A DNA stretch of 41,397 nucleotides from Hellea sp. (GTDB taxonomy: Bacteria; Pseudomonadota; Alphaproteobacteria; Caulobacterales; Maricaulaceae): contig JAHDFA010000008.1 of the NCBI GenBank assembly GCA_020628495.1, positions 1 to 41,397 on the forward strand. Direction: 5' to 3'. The translations under genes and the position numbers were made by a program. This document shows, in pieces, positions 19,358 to 28,900 of the stretch; position 1 is the first letter of the stretch; each line of letters opens with the position of its first letter. Under the pieces are notes generated by a model that worked only from the letters and a program-made list of their open reading frames with translations, did not search any database and had not been told where the DNA came from.

Positions 19358-19993
19358 ATGTCCGAAACAGCTCAAGTTACCGGCACGGTTTCTAAAACGG
19401 AAGCCGAAGAAGACGTCATTCCCTTTAATGAAGAAGAGTTTCGCAATGAATTGACGGCTCTCATTCCGCATTTGCGCGCTTTTTCGCGATCTCTCTGCGG
19501 GAACGCAACCTTAGCTGATGACGTTGCTCAGGATGCACTTCTCAAGGCGTGGAACGCGCGGGAGCGCTTTCGTCCGGGATCAAACTTGAAGGCCTGGACA
19601 TTCACAATTTTGAGAAATCAGTTTTATTCAATCAAGCGCAGATCTTGGCGGGCGACATCCCTTGAACCGGAAGTCGCGGAACAAACCATAGTCTCCGTTT
19701 CCAATCAAGATGACGGCGTTCGGTTAAATGAGTTACGGTCTGCTCTTGACCGTCTGTCTGATGATCAACGTGAGGCGATTATTCTCGTGGGCGCGACAGG
19801 CATGTCATATGAGGAAGCGGCGGAAGTCTGTGATTGCGCGACAGGCACAATTAAAAGCCGCGTCAGCCGGGCTCGCAAAACACTGCAGTCCATAATGGAT
19901 GAAGGGGATTTCGAAAATAGATCTGACGGCATTGGCGCATTGCAAGCTATGGATGCCATCTTGGATGAAGCTGACAAACTTTCCAACCGATAG
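19358..19993 (+). CDS. ecfG: EcfG-family general stress response sigma factor
   Basis: Sigma2 LIPHLRAFSRSLCGNATLADDVAQDALLKAWNARERF..NLKAWTFTILRN; sigma4 LDRLSDDQREAIILVGATGMSYEEAAEVCDCATGTIKSRVSRAR. Confidence 0.96.
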   Translation: MSETAQVTGTVSKTEAEEDVIPFNEEEFRNELTALIPHLRAFSRSLCGNATLADDVAQDALLKAWNARERFRPGSNLKAWTFTILRNQFYSIKRRSWRATSLEPEVAEQTIVSVSNQDDGVRLNELRSALDRLSDDQREAIILVGATGMSYEEAAEVCDCATGTIKSRVSRARKTLQSIMDEGDFENRSDGIGALQAMDAILDEADKLSNR

Positions 19994-20009
19994 CTGAAAC
20001 GAGCATTTC

Positions 20010-21713
20010 GTGGCGCTGGATAGTGAACTTACAGTAGGCAAGACAAGCGATTTAAGGCGTCGATTTGGCCTCATTCTGGCTTTGGCGCTGCTTCCTATTT
20101 TGTTGCTGTCAATCTGGCAATCCTATCACGATTATAAGCGCGAAACTCAGCTCCGCGAAATCGCTTTGGAAGTATCAGCTGAGGAAGCTGTCTCCGATAT
20201 TGTTGATCTACTCAAAACGGCAAAATCTGTCTTAAATTTATCTGCAGATCTTGTGAGGCCTGAAACATGTCAGGTCGACCTCGGCCGAGTTATGCGAGGC
20301 TTTCCTGACATCTATAATATGGCCACATATTGGGGCGAAGACGAAGAAATTTGCGAGGTCAGGAGCATCAGAACGAATGCGCCGCTCAGTGCTGCGCTGG
20401 AAAATATGACGCCGGAATATCCGTATAAGCTTAATGTTCTGGAGTTCGATGCGGATAATCCCGGTCCCAGACGCACTCTGGTCATGGCCCATGGCAATTT
20501 TGATGCTGAAAAAAATCTGAAAAGCATCTTTTTCTCATCCTACGACCTCTCTACGCTCAGAAACCTGAGAAATCGGGAAATTTTACCGAATGATGTTAAG
20601 GTTTCCATATTCAGTCGTGACGGGCAAATTTTGGTCGGAGATAATAACAGCACAAAAAATGTCCGCGAAAGCTGGGCCGCGCTTTTAGATAATCAGGACA
20701 GAGTAACCATGAGCCTTCCGGATTCCCAAGGCAAACCGCGAGAAATTATCTTATTACCAACAACTGAGAAAGAGTTGTTTCTGGCCATTTCAAGACCAAC
20801 GCCCAGCTTGATTTCCTGGAATCGTGTTAACCCTTGGGCTTCAATTCTTCTGCCAATTCTAGGCTGGATTTTTGCTTATATTGCGATTTGGCTGGCATTG
20901 GACACTTTAATATTGTCACGTATTCGGGCTATGCGACGGGACGTTTTAAAATTCTCGCATTCAAATATCATTCCGCCGCTGGGAAAAGACAAAAACTATT
21001 TCGATGCGATTACGGATTTGCGAAAGAGCTTTAGAACAATGTCCAGTCGAATTGTGGATCGGGAGACGGAACTAAGAACATCACTCAGGGAAAAAGACGA
21101 TATCCTGCGAGAAGTGCATCATCGCGTTAAAAATAATCTTCAAATCATAATTTCCCTACTTAATATGGGAAAACGCCAGGTCGATGACCCCTATTATACG
21201 CAGGCTTTGGACGATACCCGCAATCGTATCACAGCAATTTCTCAAGTTCATAAAACGCTGCATGAGTCTGACGCCATGTTGAGCGTTGACCTTGTACCAT
21301 TCATGAAAGAATTGACGGCCCGCTTAAGCAAGGCATTGGACTTTAAGGCCCGAAATATAAAAATCGTGTCCCACGTAGATGCTGGTGCCGTGAATGCTGA
21401 TACGGCGACCCCCCTCTCGCTGTTCATGGTGGAGGCTTTAACAAATTCCGCAAAGCACGGTCTGCCAGATGGCGGCACAATCAGCACAACACTTGTCGAG
21501 GCAAATGGCGTACTTACGCTCACGGTTCAAGATAATGGTATCGGTGCTGAGGCGGCGTCAAAACGCGATGCGATCAGCCCGGAATTATCGACAAGCACGG
21601 GAACCGGACAAAAATTGATGCAGGGATTTGCGCGTCAATTGGGCGGCACATATATATCTGAAAGCTCCAGCCAAGGTTATATGTGCCGTTTATCCTTTCA
21701 CCGCAGTCGTTGA
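20010..21713 (+). CDS. Membrane sensor histidine kinase, HWE/HisKA_2 (PhyK-like)
   Basis: Two TMs flanking a periplasmic domain; H-box EVHHRVKNNLQIIISLLNM; VEALTNSAKHGLP; 16 nt after ecfG. Confidence 0.92.
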   Translation: MALDSELTVGKTSDLRRRFGLILALALLPILLLSIWQSYHDYKRETQLREIALEVSAEEAVSDIVDLLKTAKSVLNLSADLVRPETCQVDLGRVMRGFPDIYNMATYWGEDEEICEVRSIRTNAPLSAALENMTPEYPYKLNVLEFDADNPGPRRTLVMAHGNFDAEKNLKSIFFSSYDLSTLRNLRNREILPNDVKVSIFSRDGQILVGDNNSTKNVRESWAALLDNQDRVTMSLPDSQGKPREIILLPTTEKELFLAISRPTPSLISWNRVNPWASILLPILGWIFAYIAIWLALDTLILSRIRAMRRDVLKFSHSNIIPPLGKDKNYFDAITDLRKSFRTMSSRIVDRETELRTSLREKDDILREVHHRVKNNLQIIISLLNMGKRQVDDPYYTQALDDTRNRITAISQVHKTLHESDAMLSVDLVPFMKELTARLSKALDFKARNIKIVSHVDAGAVNADTATPLSLFMVEALTNSAKHGLPDGGTISTTLVEANGVLTLTVQDNGIGAEAASKRDAISPELSTSTGTGQKLMQGFARQLGGTYISESSSQGYMCRLSFHRSR

Positions 21714-21728
21714 TATTCCCGAATAGCC

Positions 21729-21768
21729 AAAAATTAAAGACCGATTGCAGGGGAAGCAATCGGTCTTT
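21729..21768 (-). terminator. Terminator hairpin, better U-tract on the minus strand
   Basis: Stem AAAGACCGATTGC/GCAATCGGTCTTT (21736-21748 / 21756-21768); minus strand continues TTTAATTTTT, plus strand continues GAGTG. Confidence 0.8.
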
Positions 21769-21791
21769 GAGTGTGTCGAGGGGAACGACGC
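21729..21791 (-). ncRNA. Candidate EcfG-dependent small RNA with C-rich loop
   Basis: EcfG-type promoter GGAAC-N17-CGTA (21798-21823, minus) placed directly before a short transcript ending at the minus-oriented terminator; loop UUCCCCU and upstream GUUCCCCUCG. Confidence 0.45.
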
Positions 21792-21797
21792 CATTAC

Positions 21798-21823
21798 TAC
21801 GCAAGGCTTGGCCATTCGGTTCC
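21798..21823 (-). promoter_or_regulatory. Candidate EcfG-type promoter (GGAAC-N17-CGTA) with no ORF downstream
   Basis: Minus strand GGAACcgaatggccaagccttgCGTA. Confidence 0.5.
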
Positions 21824-21889
21824 ATAAAATCTTAATTTTTTGATCTTCTTCAATCTATGCTGGTTTCAAAACGAAGTTTTTAAGGATTT

Positions 21890-21914
21890 GGAACGATTCA
21901 TCTTCGGCCTCGTT
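21890..21914 (+). promoter_or_regulatory. EcfG-type promoter (GGAAC-N16-CGTT)
   Basis: GGAAC 21890-21894, CGTT 21911-21914; 57 nt before ATG 21972. Confidence 0.75.
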
Positions 21915-21971
21915 ATTAATGTGACGCCGCACCAATACTGGCGCGCGAAAATGATTAGACGGAGAATTATC

Positions 21972-22286
21972 ATGGCAACTAAGACATCAAAAACGACAGC
22001 AAAGAAAAATGTTGTTGCTTTAAAGCCTGACGTACAGACACAAATCGAAGCTTTGCGGAAGGACATCGCACTTCTCGCGGATGCCGTAAAAGTTCAGACG
22101 AAACAAACCGTCAATGAGCGCACCGCAACAGCAAAAGCTGTTGCTTCAGAAAAAGCTGATGTTGCAAAAGCTAAATATGACGAGCTGACAACAAAGGCTG
22201 AAACCCAAATTAAAGAAAATCCTCTGACATCCATCGCGATTGCAGTAGGTGCAGGAATGCTTTTGGGCGCGATTACGCGCGGCTAA
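21972..22286 (+). CDS. DUF883/ElaB-YqjD-like stress membrane protein
   Basis: Helical Ala/Lys-rich body plus C-terminal ENPLTSIAIAVGAGMLLGAITRG motif; ATG at 21972 after GGAGA. Confidence 0.85.
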   Translation: MATKTSKTTAKKNVVALKPDVQTQIEALRKDIALLADAVKVQTKQTVNERTATAKAVASEKADVAKAKYDELTTKAETQIKENPLTSIAIAVGAGMLLGAITRG

Positions 22287-22292
22287 TTAAGG

Positions 22293-22727
22293 ATGGCTCT
22301 CGCCAGAACGGCATTAGCCCTCGCGCCAATTTTTATCAGAGCGCGCACCCGTCGGCCAGCTAAACGCTTGGCCGGCGTTGTAGTGTCTATAGGTCTCATG
22401 GCCTTGGCCTGTTTGTTTTTTCTAATCGCCGGCTTTGTCTGGATCACGAAAACCTATGGTGCAGAATTCGGATTTTTGGCTATCGGGCTAACTTTTTTCT
22501 TATTCGCTAACATCATTTACTTTTCGTCACGCGGCTCAAAGGTCAAACCCGAAGATGTGGATGATGAACTGGGCCTAGACCCTATAGCGAAATACATACC
22601 TGACGACTTGCAAAATGACCCGCGAGTGCTGGCGCTTCAGGAAAAAATAAAAGAACACCCTGTCGGATCAACTGCTGCCGCGGTTTCCTTGGGTTTCATC
22701 ATATCCAATCAAGTATTCGGAGATTAA
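22293..22727 (+). CDS. Small two-TM membrane protein (phage holin/Act_hol-like superfamily possible)
   Basis: Two hydrophobic segments; 6 nt after the DUF883-like gene. Confidence 0.6.
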   Translation: MALARTALALAPIFIRARTRRPAKRLAGVVVSIGLMALACLFFLIAGFVWITKTYGAEFGFLAIGLTFFLFANIIYFSSRGSKVKPEDVDDELGLDPIAKYIPDDLQNDPRVLALQEKIKEHPVGSTAAAVSLGFIISNQVFGD

Positions 22728-22730
22728 ATT

Positions 22731-22880
22731 ATGAGTTACGAAACTTCGGACGGAACAACTCACATTGCAAAAACTGAAGCTCGAGGAGGCAGACGTGTCA
22801 AAGCTATGCCGATCATTTTGGGTATTTCCACTGTCGCTGCAGCTTTCATACTCGCAATTATTTTATTCGTCGCGATTTAA
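22731..22880 (+). CDS. 49-aa single-TM small protein MSYETSDGTTHIAKTEARGGRRVKAMPIILGISTVAAAFILAIILFVAI
   Basis: ATG..TAA 3 nt after the preceding stop; C-terminal TM; operon followed directly by a terminator. Confidence 0.7.
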   Translation: MSYETSDGTTHIAKTEARGGRRVKAMPIILGISTVAAAFILAIILFVAI

Positions 22881-22902
22881 AAGACACACTTAAAAATTTG
22901 AG

Positions 22903-22930
22903 AAAGCTCTCCGTTTAGGAGAGCTTTTTC
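22903..22930. terminator. Rho-independent terminator (probably bidirectional)
   Basis: AAAGCTCTCC-GTTTA-GGAGAGCTTT followed by TTC. Confidence 0.85.
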
Positions 22931-22932
22931 GT

Positions 22933-24399
22933 TTAACGGAAGACCGGGTCATCCAAACTGCGAAGTTTACGAGAGTGGAGCGTTCCGTTTTCTGCTCCGG
23001 TTTTCATGATGCGCATGGCTTCCAAACCGATATTTAAATGTTGCGCCACGCGGGAACGATAGAAGACCGCTGCTGTACCGGGAAGTTTAATTTCCCCATG
23101 CAGCGGCCTGTCAGAGACACATAGAAGTGTTCCATATGGCACGCGGAAACGGTATCCATTGGCGGCTATCGTTGCGCTTTCCATATCAATTGCAATGGCC
23201 CGGGATTGGTTCAGACGCGGGCGCAGTGCTGCATAGCGCATTTCCCAATTACGGTCATCCGTTGTGACGACCGTTCCGGTGCGAACATGTCGCTTCATCT
23301 CTTGGCCCGATAATTCCATCACATCGCCAATCGCATCTGTCAGAGCAATTTGCACCTCGGCAATTGTCGGGAGAGGAATATCCGGCGGCAAAACATCATC
23401 CAAAACTTGATCATCCCGCAAATAGGCATGCGCCAAAACGAAATCACCCAAAATTTGAGATGACCGCAAGCCGCCGCAATGCCCCAGCATCAGCCAGCAA
23501 TGGCTACGGAGGACTGCGATATGGTCTGTTATTGTTTTCGCATTTGAAGGTCCGACACCAATATTAATCAGCGTAATGCCCATCCCGTCTTCGGCCATGA
23601 GGTGATAAGCCGGCATTTGCGGTAATTTGTAATTTGGATCTTCCGCATAATCCGCCCCATCGGTAATAACGCCCTGACCGGGCGCGCAAAAACCCGTAAT
23701 TGCGGGATCCGTGCCGACGACCTCCCGCGCGTGTTCAACAAATTCGTCAACATAGCGCTGGTAATTCGTGAAAATTACGAATTTCTGGAAACACCCCGGT
23801 TGCGTGCCGGAATAATGCCGAAGCCGCTGCAGAGAATAATCCGTGCGAAGCGCAGGAAACAGGGCCAGCGGATAAGGCTCATCCGAAGCGCGTTCAGTTA
23901 CCCCGTCAGCCAAATCATCATGGATATGGGTAAGATCAGGTAGCGTGAAATGCTGCCCGATTGCCGCAGAGCGTTCCGCTGTTAATTCAAATGAAGATGG
24001 GTCAATTGCGAATACCAAAGGAATTTTTACGTCTGAAGGCCCGACATAATATTCGACCTCATTCGCGGTCTCAATCCGTGTGAGTTGGTCGAGTAAATAG
24101 CTCTCAAAAATATCGGGCGATGTAATGGAGGTCCCGTACCAGCCTGCACCGCGAATAGAGACAAATCCGGAAAATTTTATATCTCCGCTGCGCCGCTTTC
24201 CAATGCGAACCAGAAGATAGGGATAAGTCGGCATGGGGCCGGCAGGGGCTTCTCCGCTCGCGGCATAGGCTTCAAAGGCTGTGTTCAAATCCTCTACTGC
24301 ACCATTATAAAGTCGCCCCAATTCCCGCATGACCTCATCCTTATTTGCACAAGGGGACAAATCGTTAAAAAATGACGGGATATGGCCGAGTAATTTCAA
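22933..24399 (-). CDS. amn: AMP nucleosidase
   Basis: N-terminal AMNp domain, MGITLINIGVGPSNAKTITDHIAVLRSHCWLMLGHCGGLRSSQ, AIDMESATIAANGYRFRVPYGTLLCVSDRPLHGEIKLPG. Confidence 0.96.
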   Translation of the reverse strand: MKLLGHIPSFFNDLSPCANKDEVMRELGRLYNGAVEDLNTAFEAYAASGEAPAGPMPTYPYLLVRIGKRRSGDIKFSGFVSIRGAGWYGTSITSPDIFESYLLDQLTRIETANEVEYYVGPSDVKIPLVFAIDPSSFELTAERSAAIGQHFTLPDLTHIHDDLADGVTERASDEPYPLALFPALRTDYSLQRLRHYSGTQPGCFQKFVIFTNYQRYVDEFVEHAREVVGTDPAITGFCAPGQGVITDGADYAEDPNYKLPQMPAYHLMAEDGMGITLINIGVGPSNAKTITDHIAVLRSHCWLMLGHCGGLRSSQILGDFVLAHAYLRDDQVLDDVLPPDIPLPTIAEVQIALTDAIGDVMELSGQEMKRHVRTGTVVTTDDRNWEMRYAALRPRLNQSRAIAIDMESATIAANGYRFRVPYGTLLCVSDRPLHGEIKLPGTAAVFYRSRVAQHLNIGLEAMRIMKTGAENGTLHSRKLRSLDDPVFR

Positions 24400-24493
24400 G
24401 TTGGAACTCCGAATGTTAAATTAAATTTTTCAGGCCCTATAGCTTTCCGAACCCATAGGCCAGAAAAATCGTTATCACGTTAAGGTGCGCAAC

Positions 24494-25741
24494 CTATAAA
24501 GGCGAAAGACCTGTCAAGCCAGCAATCGCGATAACGACGGAAGCAATCGCCGCGCTCATAAAATTAGAAAGATTTCCGGCCAAAACCGTTTTCAGCCCGA
24601 GTTTAGAGATTTCCGTTTTTCGCTCAGGCACAACTGCGCTGAGTCCGGCAATCAAAATAGCGAGCCCGCCAAAATTCGCAAAACCGCACAGCGCCAATGT
24701 AATGGCGACTTGCCCCTGTCGTGAGAAATCCTCTTTCACCCCGGTGAAATTAAAATAGGCGAGGAACTCATTGAGAATGACTTTTTCACCGAGAAAACGT
24801 CCGGCCTCTGCCGATTCATTCCACGGCACGCCAATCATCCAAGCCACGGGTTGGAACAGCACGGAGAAAATTCCTTCCAACGACAAATCAGGCTTACCGA
24901 ACCATCCGCCAACGCCGCCCAAAATGCCGTTCAGCAAAGCGATGACCGAAAGCACGGCAATCAGCAACGCCATTACGGCCAGCATGATCTGAAGACCTGT
25001 CATGGCACCATTGGTCAGCGCCTCAATGAGCGATCCTGCTCGTCCGGAGTCCACTTTTTTGGCTTCCTCACTGTCAATATCGAAAGGCGTTTCCGTTTCC
25101 GGTACGAGTATACGCCCCATGAGCAGACCGCCCGGTGCGGCCATGAGCGCAGCGGTGATCAGTAATTTCGGATCAATACCAATCGCGGAGTAAGCGACAA
25201 GGACTGTGCCCGCGACGGAAGACAGGCCCAAGCTCATCATGACGAAAAGCTGGGCGCGCGTGATTTTTGGTAGGTAAGGCAGCACTGTCAGTGGGGCCTC
25301 CGCCATACCGACAAAAATATTGGCGGCGGCACAGGTAGATTCCAAACGGCTGGCACCCGTGATTTTTCGCACGACGGACCCAATTCCGCGAATAATCCAT
25401 GTCATAATGCGCAGATGGAACAGGACAGCAAAGAGAGCGGCGATAAAGATGATGATGGGCAAAATCTGGAAGAAGAAAATAACGTTTGTTCCGCCCTTTT
25501 CATCGCCGAGCTCGCCAAACATAAAGGTCGTGCCTTGTTTGACGAAACCTTTCATGGCTTCGACTCCGGTGGACATGCCGCTCAGAACAAGATCACCCAT
25601 GGGCGTTAAAAGCGCGAAGACAGCAATTGCAATTTGAAGCGCCAAAGTCCGCGCGGCGAGATCATAACGCACAGCCGATTTCGTCTCGGAGAATAGCCAG
25701 GCAACGGCCAGTAAAACGATAATACCAATTAATCCGGTCAT
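24494..25741 (-). CDS. Concentrative nucleoside transporter (NupC/CNT family)
   Basis: NIFVGMAEAPLTVLPYLPKITRAQLFVMMSLGLSSVAGTVL; GVPWNESAEAGRFLGEKVILNEFLAY; CGFANFGGLAI. Confidence 0.96.
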   Translation of the reverse strand: MTGLIGIIVLLAVAWLFSETKSAVRYDLAARTLALQIAIAVFALLTPMGDLVLSGMSTGVEAMKGFVKQGTTFMFGELGDEKGGTNVIFFFQILPIIIFIAALFAVLFHLRIMTWIIRGIGSVVRKITGASRLESTCAAANIFVGMAEAPLTVLPYLPKITRAQLFVMMSLGLSSVAGTVLVAYSAIGIDPKLLITAALMAAPGGLLMGRILVPETETPFDIDSEEAKKVDSGRAGSLIEALTNGAMTGLQIMLAVMALLIAVLSVIALLNGILGGVGGWFGKPDLSLEGIFSVLFQPVAWMIGVPWNESAEAGRFLGEKVILNEFLAYFNFTGVKEDFSRQGQVAITLALCGFANFGGLAILIAGLSAVVPERKTEISKLGLKTVLAGNLSNFMSAAIASVVIAIAGLTGLSPL

Positions 25742-25860
25742 GCGATTTTCCCCGAGGTTCGACCCCGTTTCTCCCCCACGAGAGAGGCGGGCGCAAGGGG
25801 GCGCAAGGTCATGGTTCTGTGGATTATAAATGCACGCTCCGCGCTCACTCACCCAATAAA

Positions 25861-25884
25861 AAAGGCGCCCCGAAGGACGCCTTT
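25861..25884 (-). terminator. Rho-independent terminator for the TonB receptor gene
   Basis: AAAGGCGtccttcggggCGCCTTT read on the minus strand, followed by TTTT. Confidence 0.85.
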
Positions 25885-25911
25885 GATAATTCGTATTCCA
25901 AAAGCGAAGTC

Positions 25912-28900
25912 TTAGAAATCGTAACGTGCACCGAAACGAATTTCGTAAGCAGACGCTTGGTTGATACCAAAGCGCTGACCTTGATTAAGCGTGTTAGGGA
26001 ATGCCGGACGCTCCAATACACCCCAGTCGCTATTGATGAGGTTCGTCAGGTTATCGATAACCATGAAGACTTCGGTACGGTCATCCGCGCGCAGACCCGG
26101 TAATTCCTGACTGATGCGAAGATCAATCTTTGTCCAGCTTGGAGACGTAAATTCATTCCGCTCAGTGCCAGGCAACAGAATGCTGTCGCCGCTATTTCCG
26201 AGGAATGGTGTGAAACGATACAAATCATTCGCAACGCCGTTCAATGTCCGCGAGAATGGTTGACCGGACTGGCTTTGGAAGAAGGCCGAAATATTCGTGT
26301 CATAATCTTTAATAATCCAGTCGCTTCTATTCGCCACAGACGCCGTGAAACGGTGTTTTGTGTTATAGTTTGATGTCGACAGGATTTGCTCTTGCGGGTT
26401 CAGGAACGCACGGTTGTTATAGTTCGAGAATGCGACAGAACTTGTCATAGGCTGAACATCTTGGGCATCAGAGTATGCATAACCTGCACGCATGGACCAA
26501 CCGCTATCCCAACGCTTTGACGCGCCGATTGAGGCCACAAAGGCGCTATTGGATTTGTCCGCATTTGTGAGCGTAAAGCTGTCAATCAAGTCACTGCTGA
26601 ATGTTGGGACAGTCAGGTTATATGTCGTTCCGTTTTCAGTGACTTCAACGTTGCGAGTGCCTGTTTCGACAAGATCGCCGCGCTGGATGATGGCTGTGTT
26701 TTGGCTATCTGACCAAAGCAGGTCGGCCTGGAACAACCATTGGCCACCAAAGAGGCTTTCACCCGTGTCAAAGTCAGGCGTGAAGGTCATACCCAAAGAG
26801 TATTTCCAATCAGATGGGATTTTGAAATCAGGATCGAGATAGTTAATCTCGAAGTTACGTCCAACACCGGTTCCAACACTGTCAAACAATTCTGTAGGAA
26901 TAGCGTAACCGGGACCGTTTGGAACGCCGTCTTCTGCAGCGGTATAGTCCAGTGCAAAAAGGTCAATTCCGGCACGATCACGAAGACGCGCACCCACCTG
27001 GGTGATGTTGTTGGAGGAGTAGTTGTTTGACAGCCAAACATTCGGGTTACCGCCGGAGTAACGACCTGCACCACCGCGAATTTGCAGCGTGTCAGTCGCA
27101 TCAAATGTGAAACCAAGACGCGGTTGGAATAAGCTTTCACCATCAAAGTTTTGCGCATTCGAGAAACCGTAATCGGCTGTGAAAGCCGGGTTTTCTGTTG
27201 GCGTGTCATCGGAGGTATACCAGTCATAGCGGGCACCCAGAATGACTGTCAGATTGTCAGTCATATTCCACTCGTCTTGCGCATATAACGTATTCAGTGC
27301 GTAACCCCAATTGGCGGCTGCGTCGTCAGGGTTTTGCGAGGGGGCGTTATTATATTCAATCTGACTGGCGATACCGTTGCGGAAATCATCGATAGAATTG
27401 AAACGGATTTCAGTCTCAGTGTGCTGAACGAACAGATTGAAGATATCCAACTCTGAATATTCACCACCAAATGTGAAGCTATGATCGCCCATTGTGTAGT
27501 TTGCACGGCCGAAGAGTTGCAGAACTGTGTAGTTCAGATCATTGGACTGACGTGAGTCGTCACCGCCGAGATAAACATCAACGTCGCCTCTGCCAGTCGG
27601 GCTTTCAGCCGTGACACGGAATTCACCAAAATCGTTTCCGCCAAGGGTTTCCTGACGGTTATCGACATCGATATAATTGGCACGAAGTTCTGTAGAGAAA
27701 TTATCCGTCCAGTCAGAGAATAATGAACCGGAGTAAGAGAAGAGCTCTGTGCCGCGCTCATATAAGTGATTGGAGAATTCGAGCTCATCCGTATCGCCAT
27801 CGGAGCGGATGATGTTGAAGCCGTCATTCCAATTGATTGTACCGGAGGCACGATGCGCGTCGCTGATGTTCCAATCCAGACGCACAAGGATTTTGTCGTC
27901 TTTGTTGCCGAAGCTGTCCGGAATAAAGCCGGGGTCATAGTCATAAACTTCTTGGGAAATTCGCGCAATTTCTTCGATTTGTGTTTGACTGATTTGGAAG
28001 TCACCGTCTCCAACAGTAATCGCAGTCTGCGGATATGTGTTCGCCCCGTCGAGACCTTCATAAGACGCGTAGAAGAACAGCTTGTCTTTAATGATTGGGC
28101 CGCCAATACCGACGCCGTAACGGAATTCGTCAAAGTCACCGAAATCGAAATCAACGTCTTTGACATTCTTGCCGCGCAGGGAGTCATTTGTGTAATCGAC
28201 AAATGCGCTGCCGCGGAATTCGTTTGTCCCGGATTTCGTGACAGAGTTGATGTTACAGGCTGTGAAACCGCCATATTTCACGTCAAATGGCGCGATTTCC
28301 ACAGAGACCTGTTCAAGGGAATCATATGGGAAAGGCTGACGCTCTGTTGGATAGCCATTGGAATTCAAACCAAAGCTGTCATTCAATGCAATCCCGTCCA
28401 GCGTGATAGAGTTAAAGCGGGAAGATTGGCCCACACACTGAACGGAGTTGATACCGCCGCGGCCTTCATCAACAAAGACGCGTGGGTCAATCCGGATAAC
28501 GTCGGCAATGTTCCGGTTAATAGCCGGTGCATCTTCAAGTGTTTCCAGACCAAAACTGGCATTTGGACCCAATGCCAAATTAGTCACGACCTGACGCTGT
28601 GCAACAACGATGATTTCGTCTGCGCCAACTGTTTCGCCTTCTAATTGGAAGCTAAGTTGTGTGTCGTCACTCAAGGAGAGTGCTACGCCTTCAACGGATT
28701 CGCCTTGGAAACCGGGGGCGCGGACTGTGATGCTGTAAACACCTGTGATGGGCAGGTTCCGGCCTGTGAATGCGCCGTTGCTGTCCGTGGATAATGTTCT
28801 CGCAAATCCTGTGGATGTATTGACGAGAGCAACAGAAGCATTCGCAATACCGTTACCATTGGAGTCGACAACTGTACCCACAATGGATGAGGACGTGACC

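Noticed and set aside
27534-28644. Long antisense ORFs (246 aa minus in another frame, 292 aa plus) within the TonB receptor gene
   Set aside because: Fully overlap a well-supported 1,029-codon gene; typical shadow ORFs.
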